Assembly: GCA_040755915.1 (NCBI GenBank)
Contig: JBFLWM010000041.1
Span: 62,001-126,000, forward strand
DNA: 64,000 nucleotides
From: Sulfurivermis sp040755915
Lineage (GTDB): Bacteria > Pseudomonadota > Gammaproteobacteria > Thiohalomonadales > Thiohalomonadaceae
Direction: 5' to 3'
The notes under the pieces are model-generated. The model searched no databases and was not told where the DNA came from. It saw nothing but the letters and a program-made list of their open reading frames with translations. Below, in pieces: positions 53,244 to 62,548 of this stretch (positions are counted from its first letter, which is position 1; each line of letters starts with the position of its first letter). Position numbers and translations under genes: made by a program.

Positions 53244-53409
53244 CGGCAGGTCGCCGATCTGGACTGATTCCAGTGCTAAGTCGGGCCATTTCCCTGTTTA
53301 TCTTGGTGTTATCTCGCCGCCGGAATGAGAGTAGACTAGGGCCTGTCAGTGGCAGGGCTATTGGCTTCGCCGCGTAGGACAATAAATTACATGGATGGGG
53401 AATCCAGGG

Positions 53410-54363
53410 ATGAACAAGGCCTCTCTTTGGCGCGCGTGGAGCACCGCACTGCTGCTGGCAGCAGTGACCGGTTGTGCCACTGCACCTGCGCCGGAGCCGG
53501 CCCCCATCATCGTTGCCCCGCCACCGCCCAAGGTTGTCGCCAAGCCCGCCCCCCAGCCCCTGCCGCGTGTTGCCATCCTGGTGAGCATGGATACCCCTGC
53601 CTATACCACGGTGGCCGATGCGCTGGAGCGGCGTCTCGGCAGCCGTGCCATGCGCTCCCGCCTCGACCGGGCCACACTGGAGAGCGCCGCGCCCGATCAG
53701 ATCGTGGCCATCGGTCTGGAGGCCGCCCTGCTTGCGAAGCCGCTGGCGCAGCCCGGCCGGCCGGTGGTGTTCTGTCAGGTGTTCAATCACGTGGAGCACG
53801 ACCTGATGTCGCCCCAGGTGCATGGGGTGGCGGTATTTCCCTCCTTCCGCAAGACCTTTGCCACCTGGCGCGCGCTGGCGCCCAACGTGCGTGAAATCCT
53901 GGTGTTCACCGGTCCGGGATTTGAGACGGTTCTCACCCGGGCGGTGGCGGCAGCAAGCCAGTACGGCATCACGCTGACCCACCGCACTGTCAACTCGGAC
54001 AAGGAGTTCCTCTATCAGTACAAGCGCCTGAGCGCGTCCGCCGACGGCCTGTGGCTGTTGCCGGACAATCGCATCCTGAGCCGCAACACCATTCAGGACG
54101 TCATGTCGTTCAGCGTGCGCAACGGCAAGCAGGTGGCGGTATTCAGCGAGCAGTTGTTGCGCCTGGGTGGTCTGTTCAGCGCGGTGAGCAGTCCGGATGA
54201 GATCGCAGCCAAGGTGTTGCTGCGCCTCGACGGTAGCGGAGGCGCAGCGGCAGGTTCCGGGCTACTCTTTCTGGACGAAGCGGAGGTGCGCATCAACCCC
54301 GTGATCGTCCAGCGTCTGAATCTCACCGTGCCGGAGTCCCTGCGTTCCCATGTTGTCGAGTAG
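53410..54363 (+). CDS. Periplasmic-binding-protein-like lipoprotein
   Basis: A 317-residue lipoprotein with a VTGC lipobox (Cys22) and a proline-rich linker of 30 residues. The rest resembles ABC-transporter substrate-binding proteins of the ABC_sub_bind type: RVAILVSMDTPAYTTVADAL, VVFCQVFNHVEHDL, VREILVFTGPGFETVLTRAV and LPDNRILSRNTIQDVMSFSV. ATG 53410 has GGGGA 8 bases upstream. Its end overlaps the GGDEF-EAL gene by 14 bases, so it is probably a periplasmic sensor for that enzyme rather than a transporter part. Ligand unknown. Confidence 0.85.
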   Translation: MNKASLWRAWSTALLLAAVTGCATAPAPEPAPIIVAPPPPKVVAKPAPQPLPRVAILVSMDTPAYTTVADALERRLGSRAMRSRLDRATLESAAPDQIVAIGLEAALLAKPLAQPGRPVVFCQVFNHVEHDLMSPQVHGVAVFPSFRKTFATWRALAPNVREILVFTGPGFETVLTRAVAAASQYGITLTHRTVNSDKEFLYQYKRLSASADGLWLLPDNRILSRNTIQDVMSFSVRNGKQVAVFSEQLLRLGGLFSAVSSPDEIAAKVLLRLDGSGGAAAGSGLLFLDEAEVRINPVIVQRLNLTVPESLRSHVVE

Positions 54364-56554
54364 CCTGGCCGCCCGTATGGCTTCACTGTTGCGGCCGCTG
54401 CGCGAGCGGCTGGCAGACTTGGCCATGCCTGCCGGTCAGCTGTTCCGTCGTGCGCCGCCCAGTCTGGCGCGACGCATCCTGTTGTTGCAGGTGGGCTGGG
54501 CCATCGCGGTATATCTCCTGGTCAGCATCGGCCTCTGGTGGGGTACGGCCCACATCATCGAACAAAGCCTGCAACGGCAGGCTGCCGGCTGGTTGGCCAA
54601 GGCCGATGAGCAGGGCACACCGCTGTTTGCCTCGGACGAGGGACTGACGGCGCAATCCCATCTCGAATTCCTGCGCAACATCCCGGAGATCCTCAGCGTG
54701 CATTATTTCGATGCCAGCGGGCGGGAACTGGTGCATCAGTATTGGCGCGAAGGGGCGGCGGTCAGTGAAGTACCCTGGCCGACGGCCCGGGAAATGGCTG
54801 CCCTGCGCAGTGCCGAGGGCGGTGACAAGCCCATCCTGTTCACCAAGGACAGCCAGGCGGCCAGCTTCCGCGCCACGGCGCCGGTCTGGATCAAATCGCT
54901 GCGCCGTGATGGTCTGGTGGATTTCTCGCTCGATGCCGCAGCACCGGAAACGGTGCAGACCATCGGCTTCATCACCATGCAACTGGACTACGGGCGTTTC
55001 AATGCCGAATTCGCCCGTCAGGCATTGCTTGTCAGCGTCGTAATTGCCCTGTTGCTGCTGCTGTTCATGATCATGGGACGGGTGATCATCCGCTGGGCCC
55101 TGCGCCCGCTTACCAGCCTGGAGGCGCCGCTGGTACGGCTGGCCAACGGCGAGATCGATGTCGAGGTGGAGAGCAGCGGTGATCGCGAGATCGCGCAGAT
55201 AGGCCGTGCCCTCAACACCACCATCAGCGCCCTGCGCGAACGCGATGAAACTCTGCGCCGCATGGCCAACCAGGATCCGCTCACCGGTCTGGCCAATCGC
55301 GGCTATTTTGATCAGGCCCTGCAGCACGAGATCGATGTGGTGGCGCAGCATGGTGGCAGCAGCGCGCTGTTGTTCATCGATCTCGATCGCTTCAAGCAGA
55401 TCAACGACAGCTATGGCCATGCCGCCGGTGATCGCCTGTTGATGCAGGTGGCCGAGTTGCTGCGTGGACGCATGCGTGAATGCGACCTCATTGCCCGTTT
55501 TGGCGGTGACGAGTTTACCGTGCTGGTGCGCGGGGTGACGCGCCACGGCGCCACCGAGATCGCCGCCTCGCTGATACAGTTGATGCAGAGCTTCCAGTTC
55601 CATGAAGCGGGTGAAGTGCTGCACATCTATTTCAGTATCGGTGTGGCCGTCATCGATGACCCCGCCATTACGGCGCATGAAATATTGCTGCGTGCCGATG
55701 CCGCCGCCAGCGAAGCCAAGCGCCGCGGCCGCAACCGTTTCCAGGTGTATCATCGCGATGTGGTGGTCGTGGGCGAGGAGCCGGGTTGGCGCAAGCGTCT
55801 GCAGGAACACCTGGACGCGGACAAGCTGCTGCTCAATTTTCAGCCGGTGATCGATCTGGCCTCGCGGCAGGTGATGTGTCATGAGGTTCTGGTGCGCCTG
55901 CCCGATGGCAGCGGCGGTATCATCGCCCCGGCGGCCTTCATGGCCGATGCCGAGCGGTATGGCATGGCGGCGGATATCGACCGCCAGGTAGTGCGCAAGG
56001 CGATAGAGGTGCTGGCCACGCTGCCCGACAGCACGGTGTTTTCCATCAATCTGTCGCAGCAGACCCTGGAGGACGACGGCTTTCCGTTCTATGTGACGCA
56101 GCTGGTGCAGCAGCATCAGGTGGCGCCGCAGCGGCTGATGTTCGAGGTGGCCGAACAGGTGCTCAACCGCCATTTCGAGCGTGTGCGCGAACAACTCGAT
56201 GCCCTGGCGGCCTGCGGGGCGGCGGTGGTGATCGACGACTTCGGTGCCGGCTTTGCCTCGCTCGCCTATCTCAAGCGCTGTGCCGCCTCCTGCATCAAGA
56301 TTGACGGCCAGATGATGGTGGCGCTGAAGGATGACAAGCTGGACCAGATTGCCATTCGTGCCATCGCCGAGACCGCGGCGGCGCGAGGTATCCGCACCGT
56401 TGCCAAGTTTGCGCCGGACGAGCAGACTCTGGCTCTGCTGGGCAGGCTGGGCATCGAATATGCCCAGGGTAACCTCATCGCACCGCCCGAGGCGGAGGTG
56501 AATGCCGCACCGGCGCGCACATCGCAATGCATGCCGACGGGGGTGAAGGCGTAA
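54350..56554 (+). CDS. Membrane GGDEF-EAL protein with degenerate EAL
   Basis: A 734-residue c-di-GMP enzyme. A first helix near residues 42-62, a periplasmic domain, a second helix (about 221-246) and a HAMP linker precede a GGDEF domain with intact GGDEF at 385-389. The EAL domain reads EVL at 512-514, keeps NLS, FEVAE, DDFGAGF and KID, but the usual AEGVE segment is AKFAP at 685-689, so the glutamate there is lost. The likely outcome is c-di-GMP synthesis with a non-catalytic, sensing EAL. Overlap with the lipoprotein gene suggests a coupled signalling unit. Confidence 0.92.
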   Translation: MLSSSLAARMASLLRPLRERLADLAMPAGQLFRRAPPSLARRILLLQVGWAIAVYLLVSIGLWWGTAHIIEQSLQRQAAGWLAKADEQGTPLFASDEGLTAQSHLEFLRNIPEILSVHYFDASGRELVHQYWREGAAVSEVPWPTAREMAALRSAEGGDKPILFTKDSQAASFRATAPVWIKSLRRDGLVDFSLDAAAPETVQTIGFITMQLDYGRFNAEFARQALLVSVVIALLLLLFMIMGRVIIRWALRPLTSLEAPLVRLANGEIDVEVESSGDREIAQIGRALNTTISALRERDETLRRMANQDPLTGLANRGYFDQALQHEIDVVAQHGGSSALLFIDLDRFKQINDSYGHAAGDRLLMQVAELLRGRMRECDLIARFGGDEFTVLVRGVTRHGATEIAASLIQLMQSFQFHEAGEVLHIYFSIGVAVIDDPAITAHEILLRADAAASEAKRRGRNRFQVYHRDVVVVGEEPGWRKRLQEHLDADKLLLNFQPVIDLASRQVMCHEVLVRLPDGSGGIIAPAAFMADAERYGMAADIDRQVVRKAIEVLATLPDSTVFSINLSQQTLEDDGFPFYVTQLVQQHQVAPQRLMFEVAEQVLNRHFERVREQLDALAACGAAVVIDDFGAGFASLAYLKRCAASCIKIDGQMMVALKDDKLDQIAIRAIAETAAARGIRTVAKFAPDEQTLALLGRLGIEYAQGNLIAPPEAEVNAAPARTSQCMPTGVKA

Positions 56555-56588
56555 AAAAAACGGGCCGGTTTAACCGGCCCGTTTTTTT
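56553..56588. terminator. Bidirectional terminator, GGDEF-EAL/helicase
   Basis: A8-CGGGCCGGT-TTA-ACCGGCCCG-T7 forms a 16-17 bp stem including the A/T arms. It overlaps the TAA stop and serves both converging genes. Confidence 0.95.
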
Positions 56589-56607
56589 ATTTCCCTACCA
56601 CGGCTGA

Positions 56608-57924
56608 TCAGCCGTGGCGCGTACCGCTGTGACGCTGCTGCTGCGGGCCCTTCTTCTTGTTCTGATCCCACTTGTGCTTGTCACCGAAACGCTTTTCACC
56701 GCCGGGCTTGCCGTGGCGCGGTGCGCTGTTGGGGCGGCGGCCGTCCTTCTTGAAGCCGCTGCCGGCCGGACGCGGGCGGGTTTCCTGACGCGTCGGTTCC
56801 AGGCCGGCGATCACGTGGCGTTCCAGGCGCTGGCCGGTGAGTTTCTCGATGCGGCCGAGCAGGAAGCGCTCCTGCGGGCCGACCAGGGACACGGCGATGC
56901 CGGAGGCGCCGCCGCGGCCGGTGCGGCCGATACGGTGCACGTAGTCCTCGGCCTGCATCGGCAGGTCGAAATTGATGACGTGGGAGATACCCTTGATGTC
57001 GAGGCCGCGGGCGGCGACGTCGGTGGCCACCAGCACGCGCACGTGGCCGCGCTTCATGCGCTCGACGGTGCGCTGGCGCTGCTTCTGGTGCATGTCGCCG
57101 TGCAGGGCGGCGGCGGCATGACCCTGGTCTTCCAGCTGCATGGCCAGTTCGTCGGCGCCCTTCTTGGTGGCGGTGAACACCACGCACTGGGACAGTTCCT
57201 GATCGTTCAGCAGGTGGCCGAGCAGGGCGTTCTTGTGCTTGAAGTCATCGGCCAGGTGGATGCGCTGTTCGATGGACTCGTGCTTCACCTTCACGCCGGC
57301 TACCTGGATGCGCACCGGCTCGCGCAGCAGGCGCTGGGCGACGCGCTGGATGTCGCCTTCCAGGGTGGCGGAGAACAGCAGGGTCTGGCGGGTGGCCGGG
57401 GCGGCGGCGGCGATCTGCTCGACGTCGTCGATGAAGCCCATGTCCAGCATGCGGTCGGCCTCGTCCAGCACCAGCAGTTCCAGGCGGCTGAAGTCGATGC
57501 GGCCGCGGCTCATGTGGTCGAGCAGGCGGCCCGGGGTGGCGATGAGGAAGTCGACCGGGCGGTCCAGCAGCTTCATCTGCGGGCCGTAGGGCTCGCCGCC
57601 GACGATGGTGCCGGCGCGCACGCGCATCTGGCGGCCGAAGTCGTTGATGGCGCCGGTCACCTGCTGGGCCAGTTCGCGGGTCGGGGTCAGCACCAGCACG
57701 CGCGGGCCACGGCCATGCACGGCGGACGGGACCAGCAGGCGCTGCAGGGCGGGCAGCACGAAGGCGGCGGTCTTGCCGGTACCGGTCTGGGCCGAGGCCA
57801 TCAGATCGTTGCCGGCCAGCGCGGCGGGGATGGCCTGGCGCTGGATTTCGGTAGGTGCGGTGAAGCCGCAGGCCTCAACGGCGCGCAGCAGGGAGGCATC
57901 AAGATTCAGTTCTGCAAACGACAA
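56608..57924 (-). CDS. rhlE: DEAD-box RNA helicase, RhlE-like
   Basis: A 438-residue ATP-dependent RNA helicase. Motifs: Q-motif GFTAPTEIQRQAIPA, AQTGTGKT, PTRELA, DEAD, SAT, VLVATDVAARGLD and HRIGRTGRGG. A basic, glycine- and proline-rich tail of about 70 residues follows. I choose a TTG start at 57924 (MSFAELNL) because a GAAGAGGA site lies 7 bases upstream; the longer ATG reading (57975) has no ribosome site and adds 17 non-family residues. RhlE-type proteins act in ribosome assembly and RNA decay. Confidence 0.9.
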   Translation of the reverse strand: MSFAELNLDASLLRAVEACGFTAPTEIQRQAIPAALAGNDLMASAQTGTGKTAAFVLPALQRLLVPSAVHGRGPRVLVLTPTRELAQQVTGAINDFGRQMRVRAGTIVGGEPYGPQMKLLDRPVDFLIATPGRLLDHMSRGRIDFSRLELLVLDEADRMLDMGFIDDVEQIAAAAPATRQTLLFSATLEGDIQRVAQRLLREPVRIQVAGVKVKHESIEQRIHLADDFKHKNALLGHLLNDQELSQCVVFTATKKGADELAMQLEDQGHAAAALHGDMHQKQRQRTVERMKRGHVRVLVATDVAARGLDIKGISHVINFDLPMQAEDYVHRIGRTGRGGASGIAVSLVGPQERFLLGRIEKLTGQRLERHVIAGLEPTRQETRPRPAGSGFKKDGRRPNSAPRHGKPGGEKRFGDKHKWDQNKKKGPQQQRHSGTRHG

Positions 57925-58252
57925 AATAGTATCCTCTTCCGCCAGCCACAGGCGGAATTCAACGTGGTGAACCAATGGATTAGGGAAGCCGCAGCCCGAT
58001 TCGCCATGAATCGGCCGAAGGTTTCCTAGGGGAGTGTCAGCGCTGTGGCAGCGTACACGCCAGGTTCCGGGGTTGAGGGCAGACCAGTTGCTGCCCGAAC
58101 GTCGCCAACCGGAGAAACCTGCGCTACTGCCAGGGGGGAAGGTCAGAGACGGGCCTCATCCATCGCGAGGCTGCGCGGAATATACACACCTCGGCCCCAA
58201 AAGGCCAGTGGCAAGATAAATTAATTTTATCGGTTTGCCGGGATGCGCGGCC
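57925..58252. other. Leader region between narL-type gene and rhlE
   Basis: This 328-base gap is probably the 5' leader of rhlE (minus strand). It contains the GAAGAGGA ribosome site (57932-57939), a minus-strand TATATT around 58178-58186, and an AT palindrome GATAAA-N5-TTTATC near 58213-58230 bordered by TTGCC/GGCAA, which may end the upstream gene. No coding signal seen. Confidence 0.5.
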
Positions 58253-58903
58253 TCAACGGCCGCGACCGGTCACCGCCCATACGGCCGCCTCCACCCGCGA
58301 GCGCAGGTTGAGTTTCTTCAGCAGGTGCTTGACGTGGACCTTGACGGTGCCCTCGGTGATGTCGAGCTGGCGGGCGATGTGCTTGTTGCTGAGGCCCTGG
58401 GCCACCAGGTCGAGGATCTGGCGTTCGCGGTCGGTCAGGCCGGCGGAGTCCTCGTCACGCGGGTGGGGCTCCTCGCACAGGGCGCGGGCCAGCAGTTCGG
58501 TGAGATTGTCGCTGATCACCAGGCGGCCACCGGCGGCCTGCCGCAGGCGTTCGAGGATATGTTCCGGCTCCATGTCCTTGAGCAGGTAGCCGTCGGCGCC
58601 GGCGCGCAGGGCGGCGACCACGTTGTCCTCATGGTCGGATACGGTGAGCATGATGACGCGGGCATCGAGGTCGGCTTCCTTCAGCGCCTTGAGGGTTTCG
58701 ATGCCGTCCATGCCCTTCATGTTGAGGTCGAGCAGGATCAGATCCGGATGCAGTTCGCTGGCCTTGGCAAAGCCCTCTTCGCCGGAGGCGGCTTCACCGA
58801 TCAGGCGCAGTGTCGCGTCCATGGCGATCAGATCCGCCACACCCTTGCGGAACAACGGGTGATCGTCGATCACCAGCAGGGTGTGGATTGGTTCATTCAT
58901 CAT
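58253..58903 (-). CDS. narL: NarL-type nitrate/nitrite response regulator
   Basis: A 216-residue regulator. The receiver has LLVIDDHPLFRKGV, phospho-acceptor Asp in LILLDLNMKGMDG and the Lys of YLLKD; the HTH has LTDRERQILDLVAQGLSNKHIARQLDITEGTVKVHVKHLLKKLNLRSRVEAAVWA, very close to NarL/NarP. The start overlaps the stop of narX by one base. With NarX it should control nitrate-respiration genes, none of which are in the window. Confidence 0.93.
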   Translation of the reverse strand: MMNEPIHTLLVIDDHPLFRKGVADLIAMDATLRLIGEAASGEEGFAKASELHPDLILLDLNMKGMDGIETLKALKEADLDARVIMLTVSDHEDNVVAALRAGADGYLLKDMEPEHILERLRQAAGGRLVISDNLTELLARALCEEPHPRDEDSAGLTDRERQILDLVAQGLSNKHIARQLDITEGTVKVHVKHLLKKLNLRSRVEAAVWAVTGRGR

Positions 58904-60864
58904 CAGGCTCCTCCGTTCTGCGTTATGGACTGCGGCATGGTGCGGTGTATCGGGGCAAAGATCAGCTGGATGCGGCTGCCGCCGCCGGGGCGGCGGGTGG
59001 CGCTGATGCGGCCGTGCAGACTGTGGGCGCGTTCGTTCATGATGGCAAGGCCGTAGTGATGGCGGCGCTCGGCCTCGTCGGGGATGCCGATGCCGTCGTC
59101 GTCCACCGTGACCACCACCTCGCCGCTGGCGGCGTAGTCCAGCGTCACCTCCGCCCGGCTGGCCTGGGCATGGCGCACCACGTTGGACAGTGCCTCGCGC
59201 ACCACCTGCAAGACGTGGATTTCCTCATTCGGCGTCAGCTGGGTGATGGGCAGGTGATTGTGCAGCATGACCGTCAGCGTACTGCGTTCACGCAGTTCAT
59301 GCACTGTTTCTTCCAGCGCCGAGCTGAGGCCGCGTCCATCCATGCGCAGGCGGAAGGTAGTGAGCAGTTCACGCAGTTCGCGGTAGGCGCTGTTGATGCC
59401 GTCGCGCAGCTCCTGCAGGATGGCGTGGGCGGCGGCCTCGCTGTCGGTGCGCGGCAGGGCGGCGCCGAGGCGGCTGACCTGAATCTTCATGTAGGACAGC
59501 GACTGCGCCAGGGAGTCATGCAGTTCGCGGGCAATGACGCTGCGCTCTTCCAGCAGGGCCAGACGCCGGCTCTGGGTGGCGCGCTGGGCGATGTTGATGG
59601 CCATGCCGATGTGATCGGCCACCGCCTCCAGCAGGCGGCTCTGCCAGTCCTGCAGCGCGCTGCCCTGTGGCAGTTCCATCAGCAGCACGCCGTATTGCTG
59701 TTCCTGATCGGTAATCGGTATCGACAGCACGCGCAGCGCCGCTTGTGCCGGCCGAGTTATTTCCACCACATGGGTGCGGCCGTCGTCAAAACAGGCGGGG
59801 CAGTTGGTCGGCTGGCACAGATCCGGCTTGTCGGGGCAGGGGGCGCGGGTGGTGGCGAGCTTGATGGCGTGATTCTTGTCATAGCCGGACAGGCAGATGG
59901 TGCCCGGACCGACGCCGATGAGATTCTCGATCTTGCCGAGCAACTGGGCGTATGTGGTATCGGACAGGGGGGCCTCGTTGAGCCAGCGCGTGGTGTTGTA
60001 AAGCAGTTCCAGCGAACGGTTGCTGCGTTCCAGATCCGCGGTTTTCTGTTGCACCCGGGCCTCCAGATCGGCGTACATCTTGGACAGGTCTGCGGCCATC
60101 ACATTGAAGGCATGGCCGAGATGGCCCAGTTCGTCCTCGCTGATCGGTTCGGTGCGCACGGAGAAATCGCCGCGCCGTGCCGCCTCGGCGCAGGCGAGCA
60201 GGCCGCGCAACGGCACCAGGACATGGGCGTGCATCAGGTACATGGTGACGAACACCACGCCGACGGTGAGGAACAGCGAGGAGACCTGGATCAGGCGCAG
60301 CAACTGGATGTTGGATTCCGCCTCCACCTCCAGCAGATGCACCATATGGTCGATGTCGGCGACGAAGCCGTCGACGATGGCCAGATAGCGCTGCTTGAGT
60401 GCCTGGTGCGCGAGCTCCAGTTGCAGGGCGTAGTAGCTTTCGCGGCCATGCAGGTCGGTCTGGTCGTGGCTCACGGTATTGATGTAGGCGAACAGCACCG
60501 GGCGGATGGTGCGTTTCCAGTGGCTCAGGATCTTGTCATAGACCTGGCGTGATTCCTTGCTTTCATTGCGCGGGATCATGCTGGTGAGGCGCGGGCTGAG
60601 GATGCGCTCCTCGAACTCGTCCATCAGGGCGCGCGTGATGCGGGTGGCCTCCTGGCTGTCGATGTCCTGGCGGCGCGCCAGGCTGGAGGCGATACGGTAG
60701 GACTGCATGCGCAGCGAGCCGGCCTGATTGATGGCAGCGGCGGCGCCCTGGGTGGTTTCGGCGATGATTACCGAACTGAGCATGCCCATGAAGGCCAGGG
60801 CGGTGATGGTGGCCATCGCCAGCCCCATGCGCAACAAGAGCGATTTCTCGAATACCTGCTTCAT
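58903..60864 (-). CDS. narX: NarX-type nitrate/nitrite sensor kinase
   Basis: A 653-residue kinase. After the first helix the periplasmic P-box (AINQAGSLRMQSYRIA) that binds nitrate and nitrite is clear. A four-helix bundle, second helix, HAMP, a coiled coil and a GAF-like module follow; the module carries a Cys cluster (APCPDKPDLCQPTNCPACF). The HisKA_3 domain has phospho-acceptor His449 in ARELHDSLAQSLSYMK, and the ATPase end has DDDGIGIP and HHYGLAIMNERA. ATG 60864 (MKQVFEKS) is chosen over a longer reading. Confidence 0.93.
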   Translation of the reverse strand: MKQVFEKSLLLRMGLAMATITALAFMGMLSSVIIAETTQGAAAAINQAGSLRMQSYRIASSLARRQDIDSQEATRITRALMDEFEERILSPRLTSMIPRNESKESRQVYDKILSHWKRTIRPVLFAYINTVSHDQTDLHGRESYYALQLELAHQALKQRYLAIVDGFVADIDHMVHLLEVEAESNIQLLRLIQVSSLFLTVGVVFVTMYLMHAHVLVPLRGLLACAEAARRGDFSVRTEPISEDELGHLGHAFNVMAADLSKMYADLEARVQQKTADLERSNRSLELLYNTTRWLNEAPLSDTTYAQLLGKIENLIGVGPGTICLSGYDKNHAIKLATTRAPCPDKPDLCQPTNCPACFDDGRTHVVEITRPAQAALRVLSIPITDQEQQYGVLLMELPQGSALQDWQSRLLEAVADHIGMAINIAQRATQSRRLALLEERSVIARELHDSLAQSLSYMKIQVSRLGAALPRTDSEAAAHAILQELRDGINSAYRELRELLTTFRLRMDGRGLSSALEETVHELRERSTLTVMLHNHLPITQLTPNEEIHVLQVVREALSNVVRHAQASRAEVTLDYAASGEVVVTVDDDGIGIPDEAERRHHYGLAIMNERAHSLHGRISATRRPGGGSRIQLIFAPIHRTMPQSITQNGGA

Positions 60865-61009
60865 CGGTGTTCCCCGGAACGGAAGCGCTAGCTTAGCCTG
60901 TTGCGCCGGACCAGACATAGGTCATTTTGCCGCGGCGATTTGCCCCCTGCCGCTGGCCGGCAGCTTTCGTATAGACTGCGGTACGTGCAATCCGTAGAGG
61001 AGAAACAGC

Positions 61010-61519
61010 ATGGACGTATTGCTGGTGCGGCATGCCAAGGCGGAAGAGCGCGAGATATTCGCCCTCACCGGCGCGGAGGACGCCCTGCGCCCGCTTACCA
61101 AGGCCGGTGCCCGGGAGATGCGCAAGGTGGCCAGGGCGTTGCAGCGCCTGCTGCCCCACATCGATGTGCTGGCCAGCAGCCCGCTGTTGCGCGCCCTGCA
61201 GACGGCGGACATCCTGGCCGAGCGTGTCGGCGGCAAGGTGGTGCAGTTGCCGCAGCTGGCCCCCGGTCATGAGCCGGGTCAGTTGCTGACCTGGCTGCGC
61301 AGCCAGGGCGATAACCCGTGTGTGGCCCTGATTGGCCACGAGCCCGACCTGGGGGCGCTGGCCGCCTGGCTGCTGACTGGCAGCCGGCGCGGATTCCTCC
61401 CCCTCAAGAAGGGCGGGGCCTGTCTGTTGCGTTTCAATGACGGCATCAAGGACGGCAAGGCCGAGCTGGTGTGGGCCATGCCGCCGGGACTGCTGCGCCG
61501 GCTCGGCAAGTCATCATGA
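61010..61519 (+). CDS. sixA: SixA-type phosphohistidine phosphatase
   Basis: A 169-residue histidine phosphatase. The motif is RHA rather than RHG (VRHAKAEE, catalytic His8), typical of SixA, with SSPLLRALQTADIL and IGHEPDLGALAAWLL containing the second His. GAGGAG precedes the ATG. It overlaps the CHAD gene by 4 bases (ATGA). SixA dephosphorylates phosphohistidine proteins such as NPr; here the neighbourhood points to polyphosphate metabolism. Confidence 0.92.
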   Translation: MDVLLVRHAKAEEREIFALTGAEDALRPLTKAGAREMRKVARALQRLLPHIDVLASSPLLRALQTADILAERVGGKVVQLPQLAPGHEPGQLLTWLRSQGDNPCVALIGHEPDLGALAAWLLTGSRRGFLPLKKGGACLLRFNDGIKDGKAELVWAMPPGLLRRLGKSS

Positions 61520-62463
61520 CCCTGCTCGCCCAGTTGCCCCTGCCCCAGGCCCTGGCCCTGCTGGCCAGCGGCCATCTGGACGAGGCCGAGGCGGCGGTGC
61601 GGCGGCTGGACGATGCCGCCGATGAAGAGGCCTTGCACGATACGCGGGTGGCGCTGCGCCGCCTGCACAGCCTGCTGCGTGCCTACCGCGACGAATTTTC
61701 CGCCCATGTGCCGCGCAAGCTGCGGCGTGCCGTGCGCCGTCTGGCCCGGGCCAGCAACCCGGCACGTGACGCCGAGGTGCAACAGGCCTGGCTGCTGCGC
61801 CAGGCCCATGACCTGACGGCCGCGCAGCAGGAAGGGTACCGCTGGCTGCTGGCACGGCTGCAGCCGGCGGCGCTGATGGAGCTGGAAGACAACCTGCAGC
61901 AGGGGGTACGGCGCCTGGTCCGCAAGCTGCAGCCCCCGCTGCGCCTCCTGGCACAGCATGACGGTCCCGCACCGCTGTATGCCGCCGCCTGCGCGGTGCA
62001 GGCCGAACCGCTGACGGCCGAAGTGCTGGCGGCCCTGGCGCTCATCGACGGGCCGCAGGATGTGGGCGGCGCCCATGCCGCACGCATCCAGGTCAAGCGT
62101 CTGCGCTACCTGCTGGCACCGCTGCGCCATGATGGCCCCGCCTGCGAGCATGCGGTGGCGCTGCTGCGCCTGCTGCAGGATCTGCTTGGCGAACTGCATG
62201 ACCGTCATGTGCTGGCCGAACTGTTGCGCGACAGTGCCGCGGAGGCGGCGGCTGGCCATGCCCGCGCGGCGTTCGATACTGCGCCGGCGCAGCCCGCGGC
62301 ATGGTGCCCGCCGCAGATGCCCGGTTTGCTGGCACTCGCGGAGCGCAATCAAGGAGTCATCGGCACCAGCTATGCCGAGTTGCGGCAAAGCTATCTGGAT
62401 CGGCTGGACGAACGGGTGCGCCGGCCGTTGGCGCAGGCCCTGGAGGAATTGCGCGGCCGCTAG
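61516..62463 (+). CDS. CHAD domain protein
   Basis: A 315-residue helical protein with conserved histidines in HDTRVALRRLHSLLRAYRDEF and VKRLRYLLAP, and HDRHVLAELL, which define the CHAD domain known to bind polyphosphate. Starts at ATGA overlap with sixA. No CYTH domain is attached. A structural or granule-binding role in polyphosphate is inferred from the family and from the exopolyphosphatase gene after 85 bases. Confidence 0.9.
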   Translation: MTLLAQLPLPQALALLASGHLDEAEAAVRRLDDAADEEALHDTRVALRRLHSLLRAYRDEFSAHVPRKLRRAVRRLARASNPARDAEVQQAWLLRQAHDLTAAQQEGYRWLLARLQPAALMELEDNLQQGVRRLVRKLQPPLRLLAQHDGPAPLYAAACAVQAEPLTAEVLAALALIDGPQDVGGAHAARIQVKRLRYLLAPLRHDGPACEHAVALLRLLQDLLGELHDRHVLAELLRDSAAEAAAGHARAAFDTAPAQPAAWCPPQMPGLLALAERNQGVIGTSYAELRQSYLDRLDERVRRPLAQALEELRGR

Positions 62464-62548
62464 ACCCGTCGTGCCGATAATCCGCCAACCCGGACGGTCC
62501 ATGGATTATCATAAGCGGCCCTGATGACAACGACCCCGCCAAGCAGCC

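Noticed and set aside
58213..58230. GATAAA-N5-TTTATC palindrome as an FNR or NarL box
   Set aside because: It does not match TTGAT-N4-ATCAA or the NarL heptamer pair; better seen as part of a weak hairpin at the end of the narL-type gene.
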